This document shows, one piece after another, positions 1-12,916 of a stretch of DNA of 64,000 nucleotides. A program made the position numbers and the translations under genes. The stretch spans positions 5,437,310-5,501,309 of the forward strand of contig JAJEKV010000025.1 in assembly GCA_021234155.1 (NCBI GenBank), in the 5' to 3' direction. Positions within the stretch are counted from its first letter, which is position 1, and each line of letters begins with the position of its first letter. The notes under the pieces were generated by a model. It did not search any database. It saw only the letters and a program-made list of their open reading frames with translations, and was not told the origin of the DNA. The stretch comes from Isoetes taiwanensis (taxonomy: Eukaryota > Streptophyta > Lycopodiopsida > Isoetales > Isoetaceae).

Positions 1-659
1 AACATGCTATACACATTATCGAGGATACTCGTGCAAATTATCTTTGTTGATTTTTGGTGATATGTGCATCATTTGTAGATGTAGCTGTTAAGCAAAGCTA
101 AGTGTAGATGTGTAGTTGAAGCCCATGCCTAGCATTTACTATGCAACTTAAACATTTCGAGCCGCCCAGCCTTGGTGGCCTAGATCCAACTTAGGCTGTT
201 GGGGTCCCAGCCTGGTATCATAGCCAGTGCCTGGTTCATTGCTAGTTTTGTGTTGCGTGAGCATGTTAAATAGTTAGACTACAAATGTTGCTCCAAGTGT
301 CCGAGTTAAGGCCTGGTCACAAAACAGGATTATGTCTCATGGGTACGCCTTTGGTGTTGCGCTATGACCATTAGCTGTGTCAGCGGTTTGTAGTTTGTGC
401 TGTCATAGTGAGTTACAGTTGGCGCTTATAGTTGCGAGGAGTTACATGTGTGTTCATGTATCATTATTTGACATGTTACCGTGATATTTTGATTATGTTT
501 TGGTACCAGAGATGTTCATTAAATTCAAAAGAGCAAAGACCTTCAAAATTACAATTGGCCAAAGAGCATTTGAAAACTAAACCATGGTATGTAATGAAAT
601 TGAAATACCAATTCATCTTGTTGTATCTACCATGTGAGACCGCAGATGTCTTTGGCTAT
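1..659. other. Spacer, no gene recognised
   Basis: Mixed-composition sequence at the window edge. The short open frame at 432-668 shows no recognisable domain, no splice context and no relation to the decayed coding remnant that follows. I see no promoter or RNA gene. It could be the 5' flank of that remnant. Confidence 0.4.
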
Positions 660-2170
660 TTAAACTAATTTAGAAATATGCATGTAGAATGCTGCAATCT
701 GCAGTGGAGGTATGCTAATCCACAGCCAACCATAGCTTCCGCCAAGACTAAGAAGTATAAGTCACCATCACTGCAATCCATATATTGTGTCCTAAAGAAG
801 GAAAATCAAGAATTTTACAAGAAAGATTGCATTTATGGAGATTGCGGAGTGCGGTGGGTGTCTCGGCTACCTGTGTGTCCCCAGAGTTGTCCAAGAAGGA
901 ATGGTGGAGAGTTGGGAGCACTGGATTACAAAGAGGAAGGAGGTAAGGGATAAAGGGGGAAACCCAAGAAAGTAATCTAGTCATTCTGGAGGAAAACAAA
1001 ATATCCACTGATCGGATGATTGAAGGGCATGAGTAAAATGGCGTTTACTAGGATATGTGACAACCTTTGGGTTACTCAGTAGATTTTGCAAACTTCACAA
1101 TTCGGGCTGGTAGATCAAGTTCAATCATGATCGATGAAGCAATGGCCCCAAATCACATACCATTTGAGCCTCTAATGGACGCCAACACCCATTACTATAT
1201 ATCTCTGATGATACAAAACATGACACACCATGCCTTCAAGATGTACTTATGTGATGCATCACGAATTCAAGCAAAGATGTAGTATGTATCCAAAAGCATT
1301 GGGTATTTCGTATGGAATGCATCCCACCAAAGCCGCCTACCATTCTTATTTTGTGGAAGGCACTCATGAGATACCACTGAGTTTCAGATGTGGGAATTTT
1401 TTCTTGGCCCAATCACGAAAGGGAGCATGATGGAAGGCCGCAGAAAGCTGAAATGGTGGCTAAGGAGTATTTACCATACCCTTGCTCCATCTTCATGTGA
1501 ACAAGAAACCAAGTAAAGGGTCGTTTTGGGAAGTGTGAAAATGTGGATAGAAAGAATGCGCTGGGTGCCGAATCGTGGAGGGGCCGAGGAACATTCATTC
1601 TGCATGCATTTAATCTCTAGCATCTCCTACGCACTGCATATATGCTTATCTTGTTTCTGTGCATATTGCCTTGATGCACAATGGGAGAAGGTGGTCGAAC
1701 AAGGAATATGTAGATGATTGGGAGCTCAGAAGGTATGGAGCCAAGCAAGGCTATACCGATGAACAGCTGCGCAAGATCCTAAAAGAGGAAAGATGCACTG
1801 TGAAGTTGAGTGTGATTTGGTAAGGAAGGAGGATAACTCAATGTCATCTGTGACAAATGGATGAGGACACTGATTTTGGATATTATCGTACCTAAAGAGA
1901 AATATGTGGTCCGTATTGCACTCAGCTCCAAAGTGGAACTATTTCATAAAGGGAAGAAGTTTTAGAGGAACTTACTACAAAAGTCCCAAGATCGCCATGT
2001 TACACTTGCCTCCAACGAGCCAAAGGCATTTGTTTATGCTACCCAAGTTTGCCAGTCAAGACTGATATGGCACAAGCAAAACATATACCAAAGGAAGCCA
2101 GTTTGTTTACAACCGGAAGTCGATGTTGAAAAGATTTTAGACAATCTCCTCGTATATATCGACGGGCAGT
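660..2170 (+). pseudogene. Decayed coding remnant, probably transposon-encoded
   Basis: Plus-strand fragments in different frames have protein-like composition and no single open frame. Around 810-880 a cysteine-bearing stretch reads KKDCIYGDCGV, followed by RLPVCPQ. Around 1195-1430 frame-shifted pieces recall the ISDD...HWVF and HGKG-like parts of large plant transposon proteins that carry the same C-rich segment. Downstream, near 1700-1800, is a charged stretch containing RRYGAKQGYTDEQLRK. The family link is recalled from memory and weak. What is directly visible is several coding-like fragments broken by stops and frameshifts within 1.5 kb. An unrelated dead host gene is possible. Confidence 0.33.
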
Positions 2171-5100
2171 GATTAAATATTTAGTTTACATTGAATGTAG
2201 TTAGTGTTGCCCCAGACTTGAAGCTTTAAGGAAACAAACAGATCAAGGGTCCGACGATCGGTGCGCCTATGAGTGCGTCGTTATTATGTCATTGATGTTT
2301 GTCACCGGTGATCATCAACAAATATTTTGAAGTCACCTTGACTTCTATTGTATCACCGTTTTTCGAATAATAAACAAATATCCCTCGGGCCTCGTTTGAA
2401 AATATCGATTACGGAGGCCATTATCAACGTTTTGATTTGGAAGGCCCTAAGACAAACTCGACAAAACATGAAACACTTATATTACAAAACAGATTGAACA
2501 AATCGATTGTGACATATAAAGTCGTGTCCTAAATAGTAATCGATACAGATCAAAAAGGCCAACCCAAAAGGCCATGCAAATATATGTATTAAAAGCATCT
2601 TTTTCCCCTCGCCTCCTAGTAGAATTCGTGATGTATAGGGAAGGACCCACTACCATATACATGCACCACCTTGTCATACCAGTTTAGGCGATCCCAAGGA
2701 AGTGAACCGTGAACCCTAAAACCAATGAGTTGTTGATTTAGCATCCCACAAGCCCAACCCAAATAAAAGGGCTCACATACAAGCAATTAAAAATTAGTTC
2801 TAGTAAATGGTTAATGTGGGGAAGGCTGGGATGCCTGATGCACACTAGTGTGGCTTAATCTGTCTCGGGACCCATAACTTAGGTTGATTGTTCATGGACC
2901 GCAACCGGAATCCACGAGCCCATCTTTCACAACCCACGTGAAACCATAGCTAATCATTGCTATCCCTTTGCAAAAATTTTCGTGAAACTAGCTAACTTAC
3001 TTAAGCAGTTAATAACATCGTGGAACTTCTATTATGATCACCCATCTACATTAGCGGAAAATCTAGCCCATTTTGTAGCCATAATCTGCGATCATCACTT
3101 GAATATGGTCTACATAAGCTCACACACAAACTTGTTTTACATCACATAAGTTTCTTAAGCATACGGCTACCGCAAGGCTAAGTTTCTGGCATCACTTGCA
3201 TATGGTCATACTGCTTTTAACTTGGGAGCAGAGTGTGTGGGTTTAGGGTTAATTAGAACAACATTAGAACTATTTATGATTCCATAGTTTTAAAATGCTC
3301 ATTGAATCTGCCTTTTGGCACTAGTTAGAGTATCAGCGGCGACCAAATGCACTAGTTTACAGCATCTCAAATGAATCCATAGCCTAGCGCGGCTAATGTG
3401 CTGCCTATATTGAAATCAAGGCACTGTCTACATTGTTTGGGCCAATCTCATAAGTGTTATGCTTAGGGTTATTTTGTAACACATGTGGAACTATTGATGC
3501 TCCATGCCTAGATTCAACGTAAGAACAATCTATGAACATTCTTACCAAAATTCAGTATGCTTGTAATGCTCGTTCGAGGCAAAGACATTAATGGCACCCT
3601 TACAACCGTCTTGAGTATATCGCCATTTTTCGCTACGATTTTCTGCTCCACCACCATCGGGCCTTTTTGTTCTTCCCATTCAGATCAGTCTCCGGCACCT
3701 TCCATCGACATGGCCAGGATTGCGGCTGACGCAGCCAGGAAGGCCGGGATTTTAAATCCTCCGGCCTCCACTCAGAAGAATAAGTACGCAAACGATCTTT
3801 GCCGTTAACCAAAGGAACGTCATCGAAGTCCGCTGTGCTGATCGACCCAGTGTTCTCGCCCCATGAGTTTCGGCAGACCATGCAAACCGATGGACTTTCA
3901 TTCCTCATGGCGTGCATGCCTCCCATCACCAGTCACAATATAATGTCCAGAGTTTGTTTTTGGCCTAGGAGCTCTGAGTTTTGGACTTTCAGCATCCAAC
4001 CTATGTTCCTCCATGGCAAAACTGTAGCAGTTTGTAAAGATAAAACTTCAAATTGATGGTTTTCCCAATAGTGCGATGTGTAATTCTTATGTCCAACCTG
4101 TACTTTGTCCATCTACTTACCAGGAACCATCTCTTTTCCTCGCAAGTCCCACTTAATAACGCCAGCTGGAAATACAAAACCAAAAAGAAGCTGCGAACCG
4201 ATGTACTCAAAACCACAGAGCAACCAAATCATAAACAAAACAAAACACATCTAATTCTGAAATGGACACCACTATCTTCTACCCATTCTAATGCCAAAGG
4301 ATCCCAAGATATGGTAACCGTGAGGCAACTTAGTCTAAAACTTCCCAAGTTCCTCTATGTTTCTGCAAGCTTTTCCACTCTCCCTCTCCTTTCTCCGATT
4401 TTGATCGATTCACCGTTGTAGTCATGCACCCTGCTTTTATGATCGGGCTAAATGAAGAAGCCGATTTTAAACTCCAAAGTCCAAACTGCTTCCATTGTTT
4501 TGGCGCTCAAAAGAAGATCGTTAACTTTCAAACTTGGCGGATGGGGTCTCATTCAAAGGCTCGCCTTCATTCCCTAAGTACCCTGGATCTACCTTCAGCC
4601 AGCCTCACTGGAGCCTCTTCCCGACCGCATGTTCAATAAGGGATAATCACCCCAGTGATCCCACTTTGGTGTTATGCCTCAATGGATCTTCATCGCATTC
4701 CCGAGCCTTTATGGTGTCCAAATACCCCTACTATTTGTCAGACCTCGACCGCTCGGGGACAATATGTTTCAAAAATGAACTACCAACTAGGGATTCAAAC
4801 TTGCCACTGCAAAATTAGATTCATTTAAACCTCCTATGGTTTTTGAGAAATGAATGTCTTTCCACTGCTATTCTCAAAGTAAACAAAACAGGATCAATGT
4901 TTACAGCCTAACCCTTGGTCTCACTCCTTGCTCTCTCCTCAAGTAAAAAGGCCTTTACCATAAATGTTTCTACTATCTTATAAAACCCTAACCGACTTTG
5001 CCCAGTACATGGAGCTGGGCGTAGGTCATCGAGGAGAAAATCTGATGAGGAGCAGATAGTTTCAGTTGAGTTATATGGAGATGAGAGAATTCATGAACAC

Positions 5101-8100
5101 TGTCAAGTTCCTCCCATAATCAATGGTCGATGATGATCGAGACAATGAAATAAGCAAGGCAAGAGAGAAAGTTGATTTGGAAGTATATATACAAGAGAGT
5201 TATGCAAATGATTTACATGTTTTGGTCTGGCAACCCAACCATCATGAAATTCACCGCGAAATATGCGTATGTTCTACACTCATGTATCGGCGGCCGATGC
5301 TTATGGCACCCTTTATACTTGCATGGTTCAAAGCAGATTTTACAGACATTGGGGATAATCTATGGATGGCCGACCCCATGCTCGCGTGGGAACCCCCATC
5401 TCATTCACTCCAATCCTATAACCAATCGTCTACTGAATGGGAGCAAACTCCCATGCGATCCAAAGACCTGCCATTCCCCGATGAGACATGGCATATTGAT
5501 GTGTGAGTTTGAGATTAGTAACTGCTTGGTTTTTGGGTGTCAATGAGACGCTATTTTGACCTTAGATATGGATTACCTTTGAGACCCCGCCCCGCCTAAT
5601 CCTCTCTACAACAACAGACACAGCAGACTCCGCGCTCTACAAGAATTTTGGACAAGACTCATAATATATGATGAACTTTGTGTGTAATTTTGTCCAAACC
5701 GGTAATTTGTCCAGATCTATTAATAATGCATTTACTTAAGGAATCATCTAAAGTCCCATAATGAATACCAAAGGAAATACAAAACTAAATTGAAGCACAA
5801 CCCATGCACTTCCAAACTGTAGGCAGAAAGTAATGAATGCAGCTCAAAAGTATAATTAATTACATTATCAAGATGGGGCAACATGATTCGATCATCACCA
5901 ACCAAGGGAATCAAAACCTCATTATCCATGTTAAATGCAACTGCACGTAAGAGTACTTAAACCTTTCGTGATGGTCCATTGTGGTTGGGATCCCTTGGTC
6001 CAACACTGGGAGGCCTGCCACCCAGTCTCCAACCCAAGGAAAGTGCTGCCCAAATGCACCACCTCACCTGGCCAGATGGGCCGATGTCACCACCAGTCCA
6101 CTTATTCATGTCACCAACCCAAAACCCAGGGTCGGTTCGAATGGCGTCTTGTATCTGTGAGTCAGTGGGTGACCTGTTGAGAAGCCACCACTTTAAATGA
6201 TGTTTGCACAATCCCAGTGCCAAGTAATAGCGAACTTGTCTCTAAGACCTTCAGATCAAACGGTACCACACCTGGCCAATGTTGTCCGATAGTAACTGGC
6301 TCCCACGACTATCATTCCAAAAAACTCCAATGTTTGGGACGAAACCAATATTCGAGATGTCATCGACCATCTTGGAAGGTCAAACAAATAAACCCTCAAG
6401 CTCAAAATTAAAAACCTTACAGGCGCTAGTTTTATTGATTCGCAACATAGAGGGACTCCCAAGTATGTATGTCACCGCCCACGCTATACTATTCTTTAGT
6501 TAGTAGCCACCGCCTCACAGATTGTAGAATCGGGAATGTTAAACACATACAAGTGGAAGTTAAGAGATGGAAATCAGTTAAGTTACCGTGAATATGATTC
6601 CTCCCATCTCGGCCATTGACCGGCCTCGCCTCCTTCAACGTATAAATTTTTTCACAGTGGTACTCAACATTCTTCTTCAAAATTGAACGTGCCATTCGGT
6701 TAGTCCTTCTCCTTACATGGACTGCATCAACTTTTGCTTTTGCTGGGGCCTGTGGGTGATGATGCAAGATTACCAGCCTTGGCTCATGATATGGCCTCCC
6801 ACATGTTTTTATCTCAAACACTTTAAATATTGTAAGGGACAAGAATTCACTTATTGACCTTCCATTTACACCGTGGGAAGTGACATTGTGGCCAACTGCC
6901 CTTCAAGATAAAATGTCATTCTTAACTTCAAACATGCTTCACCTTAATATCGCCTAAGACTTTAACCGCGACATGCGAATCAAGACCGCAAGAATAATTT
7001 TTATAACTGCGACTTATCGTCATAACCGTATGTCATTTTAAACATGCATATAATCTCAACTCATACAAAGAAGACATTACCTCTTTGACATTATTTTCGC
7101 AGAATGACTAACGCCGCCTTGTGTTCTTCAGTCACCAAATCAAAGACTAAACGCCTTGCATACCTTGTTTTCCTCGCAGACATGGATGTTATAAAGCACC
7201 ATTGCAAATCCTCCATCTCGCCCACATGTACAACATTCCTCAATATAAGGTATGATCATTTCAAACTTATCATAAATGTACAAACCAACCATCACAAGAT
7301 TCTATCATTGTGTTCATTTGCACTCTTTCGGTCCGCTCACCAGAGATATCCATGTCATCATATCTTGCTCACAATGGATGCTAAAGATTCTTCCTCGATA
7401 CACTACACACGAGACATATGGTTAAAATGGTTAAAAGAAATGAGGCAAAAAGAGTGATAATGTTCAACTACCCCGAAATGCACAAGACAATGCGATGATA
7501 AGATGCATGCATTCTCAATTGTAGTGTGGAAGCATGCCATCCGCTTTTCAATGATCTCTGTGATAAAATGGGTACTTCTGCTCAATTCAATACTATCCTT
7601 CAGACATTTATAACTATTGCCCTCGCGGGCGTGAGGATCCAAATCAAATGATCGACCATAAATTTGTCTAGCAAGTAACATTCTTTTTAAGACAAGATTT
7701 CATCTTTTTCTCTCATCCAATGTGCTATCCCTAGAAATTGGAAGTAATGTGTGTCAAGTATTTTTGCATCCCTTATACGTGTATAATCACCTCAAAGAAG
7801 TTCTTTTTCTCAGAGGTCAATGACGTGCCTCAATGCCAACCCTTTACAGGTGGGTAAGGTTGCAATTAATGCTTCATATTCTGCCAATGCTCCTCCTCAA
7901 ACCAACCTTGTTTCACGCCAAGGCCTTTGATTTTAAGTCGCTTAAGTCATTGCACTTGCCATTCATTGGTAGGCTTTCCAATGCCAATCCGCTAATCTTA
8001 TCTTCTATCCCTGAAATCCATTCTTTCAACCTGTTGGACATTGTTGTAACATGCATCCTATTTAGACAAAATTGTATATACAAACTGCAACAACAAATGA

Positions 8101-8550
8101 GCATTGTTTGAGTTGAAACGCAACTAATACTAATCAAACTAAAACAAACTGAAACTACCAATTAACCTAACTACTACCAAGAAAACATTCGAATCAGAAT
8201 TCACATCCGCAGAATGACATTCAACTATAACTCAACAAGAGGTTACAACTCGAATCAAGAATCACTACTACACCAGAATGACATATTCGAATCAGAACTC
8301 AAAGTAGTTTCAACTCGAATCAAGAACTCAAAGTTGCCAAATTGAACACCAAACTAGAACTCCACCAGTTCTAAGCACCACTTTGAACTACACGTGCATA
8401 TAAACAACTTCTAACACTAAGCAAAATAAGACTGCATAATTAAACTAACACTTGCCACTCAAATGTCAAATGTAACTAACATGAACACGAGCTCGGAATA
8501 AAACAATGTAAATTTAAACGTATGCAAACGTATTAATGTGACTGGAAACT
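2171..8550. other. Spacer with no supported gene
   Basis: About 6.4 kb of AT-rich sequence whose open frames are all under 130 codons and lack recognisable domains, splice pattern or mutual continuity. Frames at 3557-3929, 5123-5546 and 6489-6842 were read on both strands and match nothing I know. Near 8190-8340 there are short dispersed repeats of a TCGAATCAGAA / TCGAATCAAGAA phrase. No RNA gene or element terminus was seen. Confidence 0.4.
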
Positions 8551-8559
8551 ATCAACTAT

Positions 8560-9085
8560 GGCAAGCGCTAACTTATCTATATACACTCATCAAAACAAGA
8601 AAGATACATCTAAATTACCTTGTGGGATTGTTGTCGGAAGTTGCTCTCTCGCTAGTGTTAGATGTTACATAGGAGCTGGGTGCTCTTGGAGACATATGAC
8701 TTTAGGTACGCTATTCTCCTCCTCTTCATCAATTGTAACGACATCTTGACACTATGACTCATTCTTTTTAGTTCTTGAGGCTGAAGATGCATGCTCATAA
8801 AGCTAAGCCAATCACCGCTCCCCATTGCAATGTAACACAAAGCCATCGCTAAAGCACCTCGAACCGCCATACAAAACTTTATCTCGTTGAATATCTTCTT
8901 GTATAGATCCATAAACTCCTTTTTCTTTTTCTCTTGTAGAAGCTTGTATTTGTAACAAGCTCTACCCTTCACTTTTCTCACCCCCACATCTTAGCATCTG
9001 TGTCATCGACCTTCTCTCGATTTATACAACCTTATAGGTGATCCCTTTCTCTTTCTCCCAATGCTCGCTTATCTTCTTCCATGAA
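8560..9085 (-). pseudogene. Possible decayed coding remnant, lysine-rich
   Basis: The minus strand has a 109-residue open frame ending at 8658, rich in Lys and Met. An overlapping frame upstream begins near 9080 and reads SWKKISEHWEKEKG, which recalls the first helix of trihelix or Myb/SANT-like DNA-binding domains found in plant transcription factors and Harbinger accessory proteins. Frame changes and stops separate the pieces. No element ends were found. The assignment is tentative and the region may be ordinary spacer. Confidence 0.22.
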
Positions 9086-9351
9086 CACGAAAATAAAAAA
9101 ATGAAAAGCACAATTATAAACCACAAACCGACTATCTCTAATATATAATTCTAATAGGGACGATAAGGGAGCAAATTTTAAAAGTAACTTATTTAAAATA
9201 ATTTATGTTCAAGATTGTATACAATGCAAGCTTCAAAATTTTTAGAAGGATATACGTTGTTTCTAGAAGCCGCCGTGGAGTTGTGAACGTCCATCTCTTC
9301 TAGAGGCAACGAGAACCATGGTTCTAGGTACCATGGGTTGGGTTGGCCTCC

Positions 9352-9775
9352 CACGAAACCCTTCCGGGTTTAATGAAACCCTTCCTGGTTTAATGGAAAC
9401 CCCTGAAAGCCAGGGAAACCCTTCCTTCGACCATAAATTTCAAGGAAAATCCTGAAGGGGTTTCCACTAAAAACTTCTAAGGGTTTCCATGGAAAGCGGG
9501 AAGGGTTTCCATGATTGGAAAGGAAGGGTTTCATGGAAAGCCTGGAAGGGTTTCCACAAAAGTATTATTTTTTTAAATATTACACCGTGGAGCCTTTATG
9601 GCTCACGCTTCTTCACACGACGCCTCCTCGACGTTAGGCGACGTCCGTAAGTCGCAATGTCATTTCAAAATTTGTTCAAAATTGTTTTGGGTGGAAACCC
9701 TTCCCAATTTCCTTGCATGATGGAAATTGGGAAGGGTTTCCATAGGAGGAAGGGTTTCCACAATGGGGAAAACAG
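9352..9775. repeat. Cluster of GGAAACCCTTCC motifs in both orientations
   Basis: At least ten near-copies of GAAACCCTTCC or its complement GGAAGGGTTTC occur in about 420 bp. The first three (near 9353, 9375, 9408) are in one orientation. The next five (near 9455-9550) are inverted. Then one copy near 9694 and two inverted copies near 9731-9755 follow. The two orientations face each other, so the transcript or single strand could fold into long imperfect hairpins. The same motif forms a perfect palindrome at 12882-12916. I do not recognise the family. Confidence 0.75.
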
Positions 9776-9967
9776 GTTAGGTTTCCACATGAGGAGGAAA
9801 ATAGGTTAGGTTTTTCCATGCGCTTTAAACCTTCGATGGAGAGGTCGTTGAAGTTGCACTCTATTATGTTGCATCATGGCACTATGCTCTACATAATCTC
9901 TATTGCATAACCTTTGTCTTTGTTAAATATTCTTCCGTCAGACAATTAAAGACAAAAAAAAAAAAAG

Positions 9968-10060
9968 AAACAAACTTAAGTAAATGATAAATGTAACATG
10001 AAAGAACAAACTTAAGTATTTGATAAATGTAAGCAAACTCAAGTACTTGATAAATGTGAC
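9968..10060. repeat. Short tandem repeat, about three units
   Basis: Three imperfect units sharing AACTTAAGTATTTGATAAATGT repeat with a period near 30-36 bp, just left of the MITE. They are probably a local slippage product. No coding potential. Confidence 0.7.
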
Positions 10061-10126
10061 AAGTGTTTTGATACATATGAGTCATAAACCCTTGGCCTTG
10101 TTATGAGAAAGCCACAATGCATACAA

Positions 10127-10134
10127 TAACGCAA
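10127..10134. repeat. Left 8-bp target site duplication (TAACGCAA)
   Basis: TAACGCAA lies directly before the left end of the MITE and recurs exactly at 10679-10686 directly after its right end. An 8-bp duplication is the hallmark of hAT-superfamily insertion. Confidence 0.9.
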
Positions 10135-10678
10135 CAATGTTGTTAAGTACGTCAAAATCCGTACGTTTAAAAAACATTTTTTAAGATTTTTTGAAGATTT
10201 TTAAAATTTTTGAAAAAAATCTTTAAAAATGTATTTCATATAAAATACGTTAAAAATCTTTAAAATCCTTAAAAATCTTTAAAAATCCTTAAAAATCCTT
10301 AGACCTTAGACTGTGATTTTTTTTTTATCCAAATATATGATATTCTTGAACTTATTTATCCTTGTATATAAAATTCTTATACTTCTTAACCTCTATAATA
10401 ATGTTTTTCTGAACTTTCTTAAGAGTTGCATGGCAAAACAGCTATGATATCTTTGTACTTGAACTTAACAGGTTCTAATAGCAACATAAGCTTCTGATTT
10501 CCTTGTTGGCATGCTATGTCTTATTACTTGTAGCAAAAATGTGCATTTTAACAGTAGCAAATATGTCCAATAAAGCAGTGCAAAGAACGTGCAATCAAAT
10601 CATAAAAATCCTTTAAAAAACGTGAGGATTTTTATAAAAGTACTTTAAAAATAAAAAACGGGTTTTTTAACAACATTG
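10135..10678. mobile_element. hAT-type MITE, 544 bp
   Basis: The element begins CAATGTTGTTAA and ends with its exact reverse complement TTAACAACATTG (12-bp perfect terminal inverted repeats). It is bracketed by identical 8-bp duplications TAACGCAA. It is very AT-rich, encodes nothing, and its left third is a run of AAAAATCYTTAAAAATCC-like units that pair with the other half. Size, inverted repeats and 8-bp duplication together indicate a non-autonomous hAT element mobilised in trans. Intact ends and an unmutated duplication suggest insertion is not ancient. Confidence 0.9.
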
Positions 10679-10686
10679 TAACGCAA
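10679..10686. repeat. Right 8-bp target site duplication (TAACGCAA)
   Basis: Exact copy of 10127-10134, directly abutting the right terminal inverted repeat of the MITE. Confidence 0.9.
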
Positions 10687-12880
10687 TAGCAGAGGAGAGA
10701 ACTTGTCGCTCTCCTCGGATCTGCGAGGAAGGGTTAAACCAATTCCATCCAACCTATAAAAGAAAATCATGTGAAGTGGTTAGTATGGATACTTTCCAAG
10801 TCATGTGCAAAAAGAAGAGAAATTAAAGGGTTTATTGTGATGTACCTGAGCAGCACTAGACGAGGCTCCATCAATGTAATCCTTAATAAAGAAACTATTT
10901 GCCAACAAGCGCATGGTCTGTGGAACGTGGCGCGTGGCATGATCCGCCTGGCTCCCTTAACTCCCGCTTACATTCCAGTATGAATAGATTACAAAAACCA
11001 TAAGCGTGTAATTTATTTGAAATACTTGGAGAAAGATCATATTACAAAGAAAACCCTAAACCCTAGCAAATTTTAAGCGCAATGACAACATACAAGAACT
11101 TCCAATCAGACAAATCATAATTGTAAATGAATTGGCTAGTTCACATTTAGTTTGTGATCGGCGGCGCTTAAGATCGCTCAAGGTAGCAATCTATTTAAGT
11201 CGATATAGAAGGCTCGCTTCATGCCCTTTTTTGGTTGCTTCTAAGCTTAATATGTTCAGCCCTTTTTATTTCGCTTAGAGATCACCAATTTAGAATTTTC
11301 TTATTGCCATGACTATTTACATGAGAGAAGAAATAGAGATGTAAAATTGCACTTGGAGTGCTTTGCATTAATATATAAACTTGTTACATGTAAAGTTTTG
11401 ATTTGATCGCCCCAAACCCAAGTGTTTCTAATATTTTTAATGGAAATAAAAACTTCGCCGAGGATTGATGATCTGCCCAATCGATAAATGCGCCCACCTT
11501 CAAGCATTCAAGATGAAAAGGATTCAAAATTTATTCGTTGGAATTAAGCTAATCTTGAAGGAATTAGATGCACTTACTTATCTCCCTAATTGCATCAAAA
11601 ATAGCTATGATGGACTAGATGGAGAAATTTGTCTAACTCGGCAAAGCTCCAAGTCAGTCCAAAGACACGCCCTCGTAAGATTTTAAGCCGCCCTACCCAA
11701 GGTGCCAACATCAAGCACTTTAAAAAGACATTATATATCAAATCTGCCTCCCAATATCAAACTTAAAACAAAACATTATAAATCGAGCATTCTAAATGTA
11801 TTTTACACAGAACACAAAAAAGCATTCTTAAATCGGATTGAAGGGTACAAGGGATCTTATACATTATCTAGAAATTCGTGAAGAGTAGATGAACAAAGAA
11901 GCATAATCCCCGCAAAAAGAGAAAAACAGAGAAACCAAGCAATAAAAAGCGTGTTTTATCAAGCATTTAATTCGGGAGGGAAAAAACAATGGGAAATCTC
12001 ATGTTCGTCAAAGATAATTGTCGCCTTCGCCTTGCTAAGAAAGGCTTCCCTTCCCTGTATTTCCACCGCCACTATGTTAGAATCCGTATGGTCTTGTTAA
12101 ATTTGTAGTAGAAGCCATTAACTTACTCCACCCACATGTAGAAATAGTGATAGAGCTTGCTCACCGGAGTTTGTTTTTGCAACCAAGGTGACAAAACTGT
12201 GGAGGCACGCATGCGCTTTTGTTAAAAAATTCACCCCTATTGAAAACAAATAACGAAGGAAACTCAAAATGTCAATTCTCAGAACTCCATTCAATTTTAT
12301 GCATGTACTCACAAAATTTTATCTACATAGAGGCATATGCTCTCTTACTTATTGGTTCTGATGTAACCCAATTGTTGCTTTCTTAAAGGCCCAAAGATTC
12401 CAAAAATTTTCATCCCACCCTACCCTTTAAGTGTCTCAGATATAGAAATTAAAACCGTGAATACAGATATCCAAATAGAGGTGAATAACTTAATTAATCT
12501 ATCCGTTCCGGTGATTGAATCCAAGTAGAAGGTAGAAAATTTCTTACCTTTTCAAGCCAAACCTAAAACAAGTGGGATTGATGCGCTCAAACTTGTGGAT
12601 TTCTTCAATTAATTAAACGCCTGAATCTTTTTTTCCTTGAATCGCAATGCATGCTAAACACTTCCTTGAATCCTTATAACCGAAACCTTCCTTAATCTTG
12701 AATCGCCAAAAAAAAATCCTAAAGCTTCTTCAAAATAGACGCTTCAAATCACGGAGAAGAGATCGAGAAAGAAAAATATCCTAAAAGCTTTCTTCAAAAA
12801 TAGACGCCAAATTTAATTCTAGTCATTAATTTCGACGGTGGATATCTTCACCCAAAAATTCTACTTTCTCTGAAACCCTT
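10687..12880. other. Spacer, no gene recognised
   Basis: About 2.2 kb of AT-rich sequence. All frames are under 75 codons with no domain. A CCCTAAACCCTA phrase near 11052 is only a short telomere-like word. No element ends or RNA genes were seen. Confidence 0.4.
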
Positions 12881-12881
12881 C

Positions 12882-12916
12882 CAATATGGAAACCCTTCCG
12901 AAGGGTTTCCATATTG
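12882..12916. repeat. Perfect 17-bp-arm palindrome on the GGAAACCCTTC motif
   Basis: CAATATGGAAACCCTTC (12882-12898) and its exact reverse complement (12900-12916) are separated by one base. The core is the motif clustered at 9352-9775, so the two loci belong to one repeat family. Confidence 0.85.

Noticed and set aside
4780-4812. tRNA-like B box (minus strand TTTGAATCCC)
   Set aside because: No matching A box at tRNA distance and no cloverleaf.
5123-5546. Overlapping 127- and 124-codon plus frames
   Set aside because: Two frames open over the same bases by chance. No domain, splice context or neighbouring exon.
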